NCBI GenBank assembly: GCA_019693395.1
Contig: JAAMXP010001965.1
Coordinates: 1-22,806 of the forward strand
Direction: 5' to 3'
Length of the DNA: 22,806 nt
From: Ettlia oleoabundans
Taxonomy: Eukaryota; Chlorophyta; Chlorophyceae; Chlamydomonadales
Every line of letters begins with the position of its first letter. Position 1 is the first letter of the stretch. Of this stretch, positions 9,406-19,958 are shown one piece after another. The notes below the pieces were generated by a model, which worked only from the letters and a program-made list of their open reading frames with translations, made no database searches and had not been told where the DNA came from. Made by a program: the position numbers and the translations under genes.

Positions 9406-12400
9406 ATGCTGCCACACACTTACGGCTGTTTCGGATCAGGTTGTGCCAGCACTGTCGTGCCGGCACCACTAGTGTCGCTGCGACAGGCCCCGTGCCCCCG
9501 GGTTGCTCGAGCTTGTAGGCTCCTTGCACGCAGCAGACAGGGCAGCAGAGATGAAGGCGATGATTGGATCGACTGGCAGGACGCCCCAGACACCCCACAG
9601 CTAAATGGCAACGGGGCAGCGTCGAGCGACGACTGGCGCAGCGAAGTGCAGAGCCTGGCGCAGAGCCTGCGCAGCACGCAGGTGGTGCTGCAGCATTAAC
9701 GATCCCATGTGCTCGGTGTCACCGCCGTGTAAAACATCTGTGCAAGCTTCCTCTGCTTGCCGCCTGCCTCTGCCGCTTGCAATTTGCCCAGCCCGCCTGC
9801 CTCCATCCTGCCCCGCCTGTCGCCACTGCAGTCATATGACGGTGCAGACAGCGGCAGTGGCTCCGACTGGGAGTCGTATGAAGACGAGGAGCGTGAACGT
9901 TGCTTCCTAGTTGGGGTGCAGCTCAAGCAGCAGCGCAGCAGGCATGGCTACAGCGTGCACGAGTCACTCGAGGAGTTGGGCCGGCTAGCGGACACAGCCG
10001 GGCTGGAGGTCACCGGCAGCACATACCAGCTGCTGGATGAGGTAGGTGGTTGAGTTCGGGTATGAGGAAGCTGCTTTTGGGTGGTTGCCGTCGCTGTGAA
10101 GCATGCCAGGCTGCTGCTGCTGCTTTTGCCATCGTAACACGGCTACTGGCACCAAGCTGCCTCGCGAAGATCCCACACCCTAGATTTTTGTGTCGCCCTG
10201 TTTTCACCTGTCCTTTTATGACAGGGACACCTTCACCTCTCGCTTCCCGCAGATCAACCCTCGCACCTACATTGGCAGCGGCAAGGTGCAGGAAATCAAG
10301 GCGGCAGTGGCAGCCACCGGGGCCACCACAGTCATCTTTGACGATGAACTGAGTCCAGGTCAGAGAGGGGGGGTGGCGATGGTGGTGGGGGATTGGGGTT
10401 GGCGGCGTTTGCAAGCCTACTGCACCGTCAAGCCACAGGCAGCCACCCACCCTCGCGGCAGAGCACAAGGGGGCTGTCCCTGCTGCTGCCCCTTGTGAGG
10501 GCTGCTTGATTGGTGACCTCCCATGTGTTGCCAAGCTTCCACGGACTAACATCTGCATATTGTGCGGGGCCATTTGTGTTGAATCCCAAACACGCAAACC
10601 ATGGCATTGTAATTTGTGCGAATGCAGGCCAGCTTCGCAACCTGGAGAAGGCAATGGGAGAATCTGTGCGGCTGGGTGACCGCACCGCCCTTATCCTTGA
10701 CATCTTCAGCCAAAGAGCGGCCACGCGGGAGGGCAAGCTGCAGGTGACTGCACCCTGCCTGTCTTTAGCTTTCCTGCCTACGTACCTGCTTGGCCACCCC
10801 TCCGCTGCGCAGAGGCCGCGCTCTGTTACTGCTGTGCTTCCTGCGATTTGTCTTCCTTCCTTTTCTTTTGGCTATTTGGCTAGTAACCCACACACCTGTA
10901 TATACGCAGGCAGCGACACAGACATGCAAACAGACATCCATGCAGGCATTCACACGTATACCCCCACCTGCCATGCATATAACCCCACCTGCCTCCCAAT
11001 GCGCAGGTGGAGCTTGCCCAGAGCGAGTACCAGCTGCCGCGGCTCACCCGCATGTGGAGCCATTTGGAGCGGCAGAGCGGGTCTGGACAGGTGAAGGGCA
11101 TGGGTGAGAAGCAGATCGAGGTGGATCGCCGCCTGCTTAAGGGGCGCATGGCGCGGCTGAGGAAAGACATTGAGGAGGTGCGTTGGTGTCTGCTCAAATG
11201 GCGGGTGCCATGGCAGCGCTCTTTCTTTCGGGGTTGTAATGGGGCACTGAATAGGTGATGGGAGCTGGGAGGTATGGGGCTTGACTTTTGTTGATGAGTT
11301 GGCAGCTGCCCAGCCGGCAAATGTCATGAGCATGGGGTCGGTGGACAGCGACGGGGGTATTGTGCGCTTAGGGGCCGGGGGCATAAGCACTGTGACTTGG
11401 CTGCAGCGGCTAGAGGGCCCTTGCATCACACCAGTTGCCGTGCTCTACGGCTGTTGGTTGTCGAATTCTCTCTGCGTCCCACACCTCGCACTCCGCCACT
11501 GCTCAGGTTCGCACCCACCGCCGCGCCTACCGCGAGCGCCGCGCCGCAGCCCCCATCCCCGTTGTCGCGCTGGTGGGCTACACCAATGCCGGCAAGTCCA
11601 CGCTGCTTAACAGCCTGACCCAGGCGGGAGTGCTGGCAGAGGACAAGCTCTTTGCAACGCTGGACCCCACCACCCGCCGCGTGGAGCTGCCAGGCGGGCA
11701 GGCGGTGCTCTTCAGCGACACTGTAGGGTTCATCCAGAAGCTGCCCACACAGGCGAGCCGCACTTCAGCTTGATGTGCTACTGCCGCTGCTGCTAACTGC
11801 CGAGGGGGTTTGTTATGCTGCTCCTCGCTGATGCTGCGGGCCATGCGTTGTAGAGAGGGTATGTGGGGAGGGGCTGTAAGGCGGACTAGCGTTTGATATT
11901 GCTGGCAAGTTGTGGGGTTTGAGGCTTGAATTGGCTAAAACCTTCAAAACAACCTCTGCCTCTTGCATCAAGCCTTCCCCGGTACAGCTGTCAGTGAAGC
12001 TGCTGCGTGTGCACATCACTTCCATGCCCTCACCTCCCTGCCTGCAGCTAGTGGCCGCATTCAGGGCCACTCTGGAGGAAATCAAGGATGCCTCCCTGCT
12101 GCTGCACGTGGTGGATTTGAGCCACCCGAATGCCGCTGCACAGATTGATGCAGTGAACGGTGTGCTCGCAGAGCTTGGAGTAGAAAACATGCCCACTTTG
12201 AATGTGTGGAACAAGGTGGGCGGGCGGGGTGGCCTCTGGCAGTGTGGCTGGCTGTCAGATGAGTGGCTGCATTTGTTTTGGTAATATGGACTGGTTGGAT
12301 TGGGTGGCGCGTTCCGGTCAGGTGTATCTGTATAGCTGCATTGGTTTCCTCCCCTGCAGGTGGACGCATGTGCCGACCCTGACATGGTGCGCACCGTGGC

Positions 12401-12746
12401 TTCGCGACGTGAGCAGACAGTGTGCGTCAGCGGGCTGACGGGTGAAGGGCTGCCGGAGCTCCTGGACCGGGTATCAGCCAAGCTGCAGGATTCCATGGTG
12501 CATGTGCACGTGCTCATACCGTACTCCAAGGGAGAGCTTGTGGATGAGATACATCGCACGGGGGTGGTAGCATCGGCAGAGTTTGGCGCAGCGGGAACAG
12601 AGGTGCGTGCGCATGTGCCGCTGGCTCTGGCGCAACGCCTGCAGCCGCTACGGTTGCAGATGGTGGCAGCGGCAGAGGAGGAGCAGCGGATAGAGGCAGC
12701 ACAAGCAGCAGCGGCGGCAGCAGCAGAGCAGCAGGTGCCGACGTGA
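9406..12746 (+). CDS. hflX: HflX-type GTPase, probably organelle-targeted
   Basis: Exons 9406-9681, 9832-10041, 10253-10358, 10628-10743, 11007-11177, 11507-11752, 12048-12215 and 12360-12746; 559 residues. HflX binds and splits stalled ribosomes using GTP. Residues 1-92 are a leader plus acidic linker (Arg/Ala/Ser-rich start, no early acids), suggesting a plastid or mitochondrion. The N-terminal HflX domain follows, including [15 protein letters not shown] (164-178) and [13 protein letters not shown], then the coiled linker with [12 protein letters not shown]. GTPase motifs: G1 GYTNAGKST (317-325), ATLDPTTR, G3 DTVGF (364-368), G4 NKVD (430-433) split exactly between K and V by intron 12216-12359, and G5 SGLTGEG (455-461). 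The intron 11753-12047 starts with GC (CAG|GCGAGC) and its removal restores [16 protein letters not shown]. The C-terminus is a long Ala/Gln/Glu tail. The start is the first in-frame ATG. This is the firmest call in the window. Confidence 0.93.
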
Positions 12747-12803
12747 CGCTGGACCTTGCGTGCGTGCCAGCGCCTGATTTAGACGTGTATGTTAGTTCTA
12801 AGT

Positions 12804-12808
12804 TTACA
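12804..12808 (-). terminator. Putative TGTAA poly(A) signal for the 124-aa rhodanese gene
   Basis: TGTAA on the minus strand, 95 nt past the stop at 12903. TGTAA is the usual poly(A) signal of green algae. Confidence 0.5.
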
Positions 12809-12834
12809 AAACTGCAATCTCTGTAGGAATTACG

Positions 12835-12861
12835 TCTGTACAATCTGTACAATCTGTACAC
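12835..12861. repeat. 9-bp direct repeat x 3 (TCTGTACAA)
   Basis: Two exact copies of TCTGTACAA are followed by TCTGTACAC, with no spacers. They lie in the shared 3' region of hflX and the rhodanese gene. Each unit contains the palindrome TGTACA. Confidence 0.85.
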
Positions 12862-12902
12862 TGTTAGATAGTCAAGTCGATCACCGCTCGCGCTGCGCTG
12901 GT

Positions 12903-13702
12903 CTAATCTGCTGTGGTGGGCAAGCCTCGTGCTGCCCATGCCTTCATCCCTCCAGGCCTGCACCACAGCAAGCGCAGCAAATAAAAGATTGAACACACAT
13001 GGGAGCAGGCTCGCAGCGAAAGGAGTGGGAGGCCTCAGTGGAGGTCATGTTTCCTATGCTGCCTTGCTTACATGCACAGAACCGAGTTGTAGCCTGCTTC
13101 CGCAATGGTGGTGGCTGCTGATGTGCCGCGGCTGCCTCCCCCACACGTGACCACTAGGTGAGCTTGCTCAGTGTCAGGGAAGGTTTGCTTCACCTGTAAC
13201 AAGCGGGAGTAGTGCGGGTTTGGACTGCACAACCCCAAAGCTGGCAAGAGCTGGTATCTTGCACGGTACAAACAGGAGTCACATCAGCAAGGCCACGCCT
13301 AAACACGGTTGCATGCCTGATTTAGGAATATGGGATTGTGCTTACGCCCCTCCTCTGTCTGCACCATAAAGGGAATGTTCACTGCGCTGGGGGCATGCCC
13401 GCTGGCAAACTCCTCTGGGGTCCTGCAGTGAAGCCAAAGGAAGTGCGGCGGCGGTGGGTGGGAAATTGCTAAGGGGGGCTGCAGCCGCGCCTGCCGTATG
13501 CACTGCGCTTTTCTGCTCAGCGAAATGTCGAATGCGGGGTCCTTCCGTTCAACACAAGCCCGCGAAGGCTGCCACGCAGCGGTCAACAAGCGAACACTTG
13601 TTCAACTGACCTCACATCTAGCAGCGCATAGCCCTTGGTAGACACCAATGAGCCCGCATACTCGGCATCCACCGATTCGTAACGCTGTGCCTCCTCCGCC
13701 AT
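12903..13702 (-). CDS. Single-domain rhodanese (STR16-like sulfurtransferase), 124 aa
   Basis: Exons 13702-13611, 13422-13317, 13193-13072 and 12957-12903; phases agree. It is a full-length single rhodanese domain, close in length to plant STR16 (about 120 aa). Rhodaneses move sulfane sulfur from thiosulfate or another donor onto a nucleophile through a cysteine persulfide. Visible motifs: LLDVR (27-31), TPEEFASGHAPSAVNIPFM, HNPIFLNQ, the active loop VVTCGGGSRG with Cys83 and Arg88, and the C-terminal PGGMKAWAARGLPT. The intron 13316-13194 starts with GC (CAG|GCATGC); removing it joins NPIFLNQ to VKQTFPD as the family requires. The start MAEEAQ at 13702 matches the usual N-terminus length and has no leader, so it may be cytosolic. 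The frame stays open upstream to about 13864 without an ATG, so a leader on an unseen upstream exon is not excluded. Confidence 0.85.
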
Positions 13703-14307
13703 TTGGGAACAGAGCTTGAACCAGTTGGGCGAGGTATCTGAAATATGCCCCTGGGTTGTGCAAGCCAGGCCAATTGACGGAGAGGCTGCGACAGCGGTCC
13801 GGGACCCGGAGGGGCGGTCCACGTCATTCCCACCCGGCTGGCCGCACCGCTCGGGACATACCACCGTGGTTGCAGTTGCAGTTACAGGCTGTTGCAGTTG
13901 TGTCCTGTCTCACATATCTCCAGCGCTCACTCAAGCAGTTACTAATCAATCAGAGAAACATAGAGTCACAACCCATCACAGGCAGTGAAAAAGCAACGCT
14001 GTTGGTCTGGCACAAATCCATCAGCACCAACTGGTACCATATCATTCGCCGCCTGCCATTGCTGCAGCGCACTGCCTGCCATGCTGTGGTGCGCTGAGGC
14101 CAGTTTGCTTTGGAACTGCAATGCTGCCGCTCTGCTTGAGACACGTGTGGCAGTTACATTTGCAACGCAACCAACGTTGCTGCCCACTGTAAAGGCACAC
14201 AAAGCAAGCACCGACGCGGTTCTGGCCTGATGCAGCCAATAACAGTGTTGTCGGCTGCTGCAGGCAACACTCCCAAGCAGGCAGGCAAACCTAACAAGCT
14301 GCAGTCG
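13703..14307. other. Intergenic region upstream of the 124-aa rhodanese gene
   Basis: These 605 bp hold the 3' UTR of the mS26-like gene and the promoter of the rhodanese gene, both on the minus strand. No TATA box or further coding exon is convincing. Confidence 0.5.
14154..14158 (-). terminator. Putative TGTAA poly(A) signal for the mS26-like gene
   Basis: TGTAA on the minus strand, 150 nt past the stop at 14308. The spacing is similar to that in the neighbouring genes. Confidence 0.45.
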
Positions 14308-15229
14308 TCAGGAATGCAGCGGGACAGGGTTGTCCAAGGCCTCTTGTATGCGCTGATCCAGGGTCTGTGGTGTGATCCAGTTGCAGCTCTGGCGCAGCAG
14401 CAGCTGCCGCCGCTCCTCACGCGCCACATCTAGCACCTCCTCTCGCAGGTGCGCACGCTTCAAACGCTCTGCCTTGGCTGCCAGCTGCGTTAAGCAGGGC
14501 AGCAAGCAACGTTGGACGCATGAGTACGGGCAGGTCAGTTAACAAGTTCACCAACACATGCATGAACATGCTCTAGAGGTGGCCTTACATCCATCAAGAT
14601 GCAACATCAGCTGGTTTGCCTGGCGGCTTTCCAGTTGTGGCTGCATGGCTCAGCTCCCTACATGCAGCCTGGCAACAAAACTGCATACGCAACACAGATT
14701 CCAGCAGCAGTTGGTATGCATGCAACTCCCCTCACCCGCAGCTTTCGTGCTGCTGCCTCTTGAGCCTGGTACTTTGCCAGCCGCTGCGCTCTCAACTCTA
14801 TATCTTGCTGCTTGCGCTGGGCCCGCTCCGCCTCCCGTGCCGCCCTGCAGGCACAGCACAGCGATGACAGGTTCCAGGCCAAATGCCAACGATTCCAACA
14901 AGAAGAATGCAGGCGCAACATGGGACACTTTCGCAGCGGCGGCAGCAGCAAGCGGCGCACCTAGCCGCTGCTTCTGTTGCTGCCTCGGCCGCCTCCTTTT
15001 CCTGTCGTTCCTTTGCCCATTGCTTGCGCAGCTCTGACAGCGAGGTTTCAAATCCCTTGCGCTGCCTAGCAAACTGCTTCGCGGAGGCCTGGTCGGCTAG
15101 CCCACGGACCTGCTGCTGCTGCTGCATTGTGCCGCATGCTTGTGCTTGCTGGTGCCATTGAAAGAGTGACAGCAGCTGCTGCTGACACCTGCCTTCCCGC
15201 AAACGCCGCAAAGCATTGTTGCCGGACAT
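14308..15229 (-). CDS. Probable mitochondrial small-subunit ribosomal protein mS26
   Basis: Exons 15229-14961, 14844-14736 and 14484-14308 join in phases 2 and 0 and give 184 residues. The first about 45 residues are basic and Gln-rich with no early acids (SGNNALRRLREGRCQQQLL), like a mitochondrial presequence. Residues about 45-150 form a long Glu/Arg/Lys/Ala/Gln coiled coil. The C-terminus CNWITPQTLDQRIQEALDNP resembles the end of animal mS26 (NFIT-x-ENLE-x-RVEAALD). mS26 is a peripheral helical protein of the mitoribosome small subunit. The ATG at 15229 is the only in-frame one; the frame is open upstream but without ATG. There is a short CAG/CTG run coding for QQQQQ near 15110-15126. Coiled coils mimic each other, so the call rests mainly on the C-terminal motif and the leader. 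Confidence 0.6.
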
Positions 15230-15657
15230 GATGGAAGCGGAGGGCTCCAAGCGAGGATAGCCAGGGGTGATCCACAACTGAGGCAAATTGATCGCAGGAA
15301 TGGACGGCGTGGGCGTGATAGGCGGATTGGAAAGACGCCGGGGCGTGGACTGCAGTCCACTGATGCGGCCCGAATGTTTATCCCTCGTACAGCGTGACAG
15401 ATGGGCGTGGACCTCCTACCCCCGCGTGCAGAAGCAAGGCGAGCTCCTCGTGACCTGCCAAAAACCTGGCGTCACAGGCGCCCTGGCGCTGCCGCCATAC
15501 CAGGGCTACACAGATTACAAGCACATGGCGCATCCTACAGTAATGTACAACAAACCGGTCATGATACAGGCAACAACATTGCATCGTGCGTAGGGACAAA
15601 AAGCAGTGCAACTCTGGTCAAAAAGTGGTCACAAGATGACAGCTCTCCAAACTGCAT
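15230..15657. other. Intergenic region upstream of the mS26-like gene
   Basis: These 428 bp hold the 3' UTR of the acyltransferase gene and the promoter of the mS26-like gene. Apart from the TGTAA listed separately I see nothing in it. Confidence 0.5.
15515..15519 (-). terminator. Putative TGTAA poly(A) signal for the acyltransferase gene
   Basis: TGTAA on the minus strand, 139 nt past the stop at 15658. Confidence 0.45.
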
Positions 15658-18411
15658 TTAGCCTGCCTTCTGCTTGTGAACAATCACGCGTGTGCCCATC
15701 AGGTTGGGCTGCGCCCCCATATTGAACAGCTGCCGCTCCTCGCTCAGACCCTGCAGGACCATCACGTGCACCAACCACACTTATCCCTGTGGTACTTTTG
15801 GCCACCATGGTCTTATGTTACTTGCACTCACGCAATGTGTCAGCAGTTGGCAGAAGGTGCGAAATGGCCTGGGTCTGGGATTTGGTAGTCAGCCCCAGCC
15901 AGCAAGGTTTTCCTGCTTAGCCTTGCATTAAGCGATACATGACATGCAACCCAACTGTTTGGCTGCTTGCCTGGTCCACCAGGGGAACTCCCAGGTGCCG
16001 CGCCATCAGCTGGCGCACATTTTTGGCGTACAAGTTCCAGTCCTTTAGCTCCTCATCTGCATAGCAACACAGATCCCACTGGCGCAAGCACGTAGCGAGG
16101 AACCAGCTGCATTTATTGCAAAGTTGTACCCCAACCACCAAAAACAAACTCCCACTTCCGCCCAACACAGCCACCCTCTATCCGTGTGTGCTTGGCCGCA
16201 CCCACACCTGATGGGTGGTAGGGGGGCAGCACAGTGATCTCCAAATGGTTCACAAACTGCACAAGGGACGAGGCAGGAACTGTGTGAGATACGCATCTGG
16301 GGGTGTAGCAGTGTCGCATAGGTGATGCAGCAGATATCGTCAAGCAAGAAAGCAGGTTAAGGCCACGCTGCACAGGCACATATATCGCTAGCAAAGCAGG
16401 TAGGTTGCAGCGCACATGCATCAAATGACAGAAGGCATGTGCAGCAGGCGACAGTGCTGATTGCAGCAGTTGACTGTACTGCCCTGTCCAATAAAAGGAA
16501 GAAGTAAGCAAAGCAAGTGTCGCATGCCCAACCGCGGCGGTACTTGCCTGTGCCAGCAGGCGGTACACATGGAATGACGTATAGCACACGCCCCAACCTG
16601 CGAGTTGAAGCGGCAAGGAAGGCATAGAAGCCACATTGCGCTGCAGCTAATTGGAGCTGCTTCAAAACTGGGTAGGCAGAAGAAGCAGCTGACCATCAAG
16701 GCGACATCGCTAAAGCTGCCAGAAAAGCGACCCAGTATCGGTTGCGCCCGCCCACTCACCAGGGTTGAAATGCTGGAAGCGATACTTCAGCAGCACGGGG
16801 CAGACGGGCTGCCCAGCGGCAAATGCACCGCGCCTAAACTTGAGCAGGCAGGGCTGAGTCTTGGTTGTGGCCTCTGGCGCAATGGCCACCAATGGGAATC
16901 TGCAGGGCGCATAAGTGTTGTTTTCAAAAGGCAGGAGATGTGCAATTGCGGCAGCTGCAACAGGGCTTGTGTGTATGCTGCCATTGAAGCTTCTACCAGC
17001 TGCTGCCGTGAGGCAGGTGCAAGCTGATATGCAACCAGGGCTAGCGGCGTGCTGCCACGAGGGCACGGGCAGAGGGTGCTGCAGAGATCGATCAATTCAA
17101 GAAGCAAGCTGTACTGACTTAGATAATTGCATCGCACCTGCAATCAGCGGCCCGGGTAGCGATTGCTTTCACGGCATCCCCACGCAGAACATGCCTGTTG
17201 GCTCTGTCGCTGCTCCCTTTGCGCTCAATGAAGAACAACTGCAGAACAAAATAAGAAACACAGGCAAAGCTCAGAGGCTGCTTCAGGTTGGCTTTGCTCT
17301 GTAATAGATACGCCTTCCTAATACAGAAGGCAAGGGCGGGACTGTGGCTTGCGCCGCGGTGTCTTTGCCTGCAGCGCCTGGGCAAACAGGCCAATGAAGG
17401 GGATCCTAGCCACGCCCGCCTTGGACACTCCCGAGGGCGTGAAGAAGGTGGGCATGGCTGCTGCATCCACATAGCTAGGGTGGTTGAACACCAGGATCGC
17501 CCTGCACACAGGGGCACCAGCGGCTATGGTGCAGGTTGTGCGCAAGTAGCAATCTCACGTATGATGGGCCGCTGGCAGTGCCAATGCTTATCTGACAACA
17601 AACATCAAGATTGCAGGCAGGCAGGCAGGCAGGCATCCCATGGTATAGGCATCAGGGACGGCTGATGGCGCAGACGGACCTGCATTGCTCTGCCGCTTGC
17701 AGGTTGCGCCAACCATGAACAGGGATGCGGTAGAAGCCGGCCAGAAACAGCACAACGCGGCCCCACAGGCGAACCCACTGCCGCACTACAAGCTGCCTCG
17801 CAGGGTGCATTGGCGTCTGAGCCTTGTGACCCAGAAGAAGCAGCGCAAGAACTGCCCAGGCGAAAGGGGCAGCAACTGCCAAGAGGAGCAGCTGCATGCA
17901 GGTGGCGGGATGGAATGGTTATTGAGAGGCGACAGTGTGTCGCAGGAGGGTACCTGTCTTCCTTAACATCTTGCGGCCACAGTTAAGGTTTAAGAGAGGA
18001 TCAGCCATATACCTTGAGGAGCACCACAGGTGCCATCAAAATTAGCTTGACGGCCTCGTACAGCGTTACTGGGTGCTGCAGGTCGATGAAGGGCGAGCGC
18101 TGCAAAGCATCCAGCTGCTCCGCCTCGGAATCTGTTGCTGCTGAAGCTGCCTCTGCTGTGATGGCGGAGGCCTGAACTTTGCTGCTGGGCCTACTCTTCC
18201 TCATCGATGTGTAATCAGATTCCGAGCCACTGTCGCTGCCATAGGAGGCTGCCTGGGGTGCAGGGCGAGGCGTTAGCGGGGCAGCAGCGGCGGAGGGCCC
18301 AGTCAACGTTGCGGGTTTCGTAGGATTAGCGGCAACCTGCTGCTGGCTGCTCATAGGGCTGCGGAGCAGATTTCCGCCCTCAAGTGGCCGACTGACAGCG
18401 AGGGATGCCAT
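15658..18411 (-). CDS. Lysophospholipid acyltransferase (LPEAT/LPCAT-like)
   Basis: Nine exons: 18411-18013, 17891-17680, 17501-17369, 17238-17138, 16899-16760, 16597-16548, 16256-16208, 16056-15971 and 15750-15658; 420 residues. The family (PlsC fold) moves an acyl chain from acyl-CoA onto a lysophospholipid in the ER membrane. Residues 1-118 are Ser/Ala/Pro-rich and disordered, with an acidic Ser cluster (YGSDSGSESDYTS). Residues about 119-155 are hydrophobic membrane segments. Motif I is NHPSYVDAA, with catalytic His211 and Asp216 in HX4D spacing. IERKGSSDR follows as motif II. Motif III reads APEATT (289-294) instead of the usual PEGTT. The rest (FRRGAFAAGQPVCPVLLKYR, then HLEITVLPPYHPS) is typical of plant LPEAT1. 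No EF-hand is present. Introns 17368-17239, 16547-16257 and 15970-15751 have GC donors, each giving a family-like junction. Confidence 0.87.
17613..17635. repeat. (GCAG)n microsatellite
   Basis: Five full GCAG units plus a partial one, inside the acyltransferase intron 17679-17502 and well away from its splice sites. Confidence 0.9.
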
Positions 18412-18662
18412 GTTGAAGCTGGACTATCTGTCTCGGGTTCACCGCTGCGGTGTCCTAAACGCTGTCAAATGCTGCTGTCAATGTCGTAAAGCACCAAAGC
18501 ATTCTTGGTTTCATGCGAGACGGAGGTGCTACCAGGTGTGCCATGCCAGCGCGAGCCAGCGCAGAGCCAGGCATTTCATGATGACATCATTTGCAACCGA
18601 CTTGCAAAGTAAACTAAGCGTTGGGGTTTGCAAGATCTGTGCCTATCGTTCATACCCGGACA
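18412..18662. promoter_or_regulatory. Divergent promoter of the acyltransferase and plastid-type rhodanese genes
   Basis: Start codons of the two head-to-head genes are 251 bp apart, so their promoters share this stretch. It contains the near-perfect palindrome at 18578-18590 listed separately. No TATA box is seen. Confidence 0.5.
18578..18590. promoter_or_regulatory. Palindrome ATGATGACATCAT, bZIP-like site
   Basis: Two ATGATG half-sites are inverted around a central A. The core TGACATCA resembles AP-1/CRE-like bZIP targets. It lies in the divergent promoter, 73 bp before the rhodanese ATG and 167 bp before the acyltransferase ATG. A symmetric site suits control of both directions, but the function is inference. 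Confidence 0.35.
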
Positions 18663-19958
18663 ATGCAGCGTCTGGCTCCAGCAGTCCGTGCCTCCATCAC
18701 AGCAGCCTCCCGTCAAATATACAGGTGTGGTTCCTATGCATGTATCATGCCTTGGGTGGGTATGCCCAAGGCTGTGGTCAGCCGCCAATGCGCCGCTACC
18801 ACCACCGCTGCCAATGCCGGTCTTAGGAGCCGCAGCCATGTTGTGCCCCATGCTGCATTCTAACTGGTTTAATAACCTTCTTGCAACAATCCATTTTGAC
18901 CCTGCACCAACTGCAGATGTTCGCAGCGTGGCCTAACAGCTGTTCAGTCCCCAGCCTGGCTGTCCCAGCCTAGCAGGCCAGCCAGCGGACCAAGCTTCTT
19001 CACAAGCCCCTTCACCAGCACTGCCAGGCCATGCGCCCGCGGAAGCAGCGTGGTGTGCGCTGCCAGCTATGGCAACGTTGACGTAAAAGCAGCAAGCGAG
19101 CTGGTACAGGGGGGTGCCGTGTATGTTGATGTGAGGTGAGTGGGCAGCTTCAGGCACTAGTGTGTTGGCGCTGTGCTGCATGGATGTGTCCGCCAACATG
19201 ACCCTCGTAGGCTCGTGGGCTGCCAGTTTACCGACTGCCAGGAGGACCCTGCTGCCCTAGCACGCCGGCATGTTGTTTGCTGCCCAGTTTCAAACTGTGA
19301 TCATGTCGCCCCGTGGCGTTGGGGTCATGCTGCGTCACTGGCTGGGTGCTGGCTTGCCTTGCTGTGCAGGACCGCAGAGGAGTTTGCAGCCGCGCATGTC
19401 CCTGGTGCAGCCAACGTGCCGGTGATGTTCAAGCAGGGGGGAGGCATGGCCCCCAACCCCAACTTCCTTGAGCAGGCACGGCTCGAGAGATGCATGCCTG
19501 AACTACTGGGATCGTTTCAAGGGCAGGATGGAGTGCTGGCAGGGATGGATGGAGTGCTGCAATGCATGTCACTCTCCACCCCGGCTCCAGCCTTGCACCC
19601 AGCTTCCATACCGCCCTGCCTGCAGTTTGAGGCATCATTCCCTGACAAGTCGATGCCGCTGTGCGTGAGCTGCCAGGCGGGCATGCGCAGCCAGGTCGCC
19701 GCCCGCATGCTGGCTGACGCGGGCTACACAGATGTCAAGAATGTGGAAGGAGGCTTCGCAGGTGAGGGGTAGTCCCGGCAGTTGCAACATGGGCAGGTAT
19801 GCCCAAATGCGGGTGCGACGCCGAGCGTCTAAGCTCGCCATGCCATTCTAATGCACCGTGTCAGCGACACAACTTGATCACCTGTGCCATGAGTCCTTCC
19901 CTTGTTCCCCTGCTCTTGTGCAGCTTGGGCGGCTGCAAAACTGCCCGTGGAGGCTTGA
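18663..19958 (+). CDS. Rhodanese-domain protein with plastid-like transit peptide, 185 aa
   Basis: Exons 18663-18724, 18917-19135, 19370-19475, 19626-19761 and 19924-19958; phases agree. Residues 1-68 are rich in Ser, Ala, Arg, Thr and Pro with few acids (start MQRLAPAVRASITAASRQIY, later FFTSPFTSTARPCARGSS), a good plastid leader ending near VVCAAS. The rhodanese domain follows: VYVDVR (89-94), TAEEFAAAHVPGAANVPVM, NPNFLEQ, the active loop LCVSCQAGMRS with Cys145 and Arg150, and VEGGFAAWAAAKLPVEA at the end. This is the single-domain type of plant plastid sulfurtransferases. The exon carrying TAEEF is 106 nt with the same phases as its counterpart in the 124-aa rhodanese gene, and its following intron 19476-19625 also has a GC donor (CAG|GCACGG). 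The ATG at 18663 is the first in frame. Confidence 0.87.

Larger units (their letters stand above)
12747..12902. other. Short intergenic region between convergent hflX and rhodanese genes
   Basis: Only 156 bp separate the two stop codons, so the 3' UTRs must abut or overlap. It contains the 9-bp triple repeat and the minus-strand TGTAA listed separately. Confidence 0.7.

Noticed and set aside
14558..15037. 159-aa plus-strand open frame
   Set aside because: It is antisense to two mS26-like exons and rich in Ala/Cys/Leu, as expected from reading CTG/CAG-rich coding sequence backwards.
17605..17640. GCAG repeats considered as a CRISPR or satellite array
   Set aside because: It is a plain 4-bp microsatellite without spacers.
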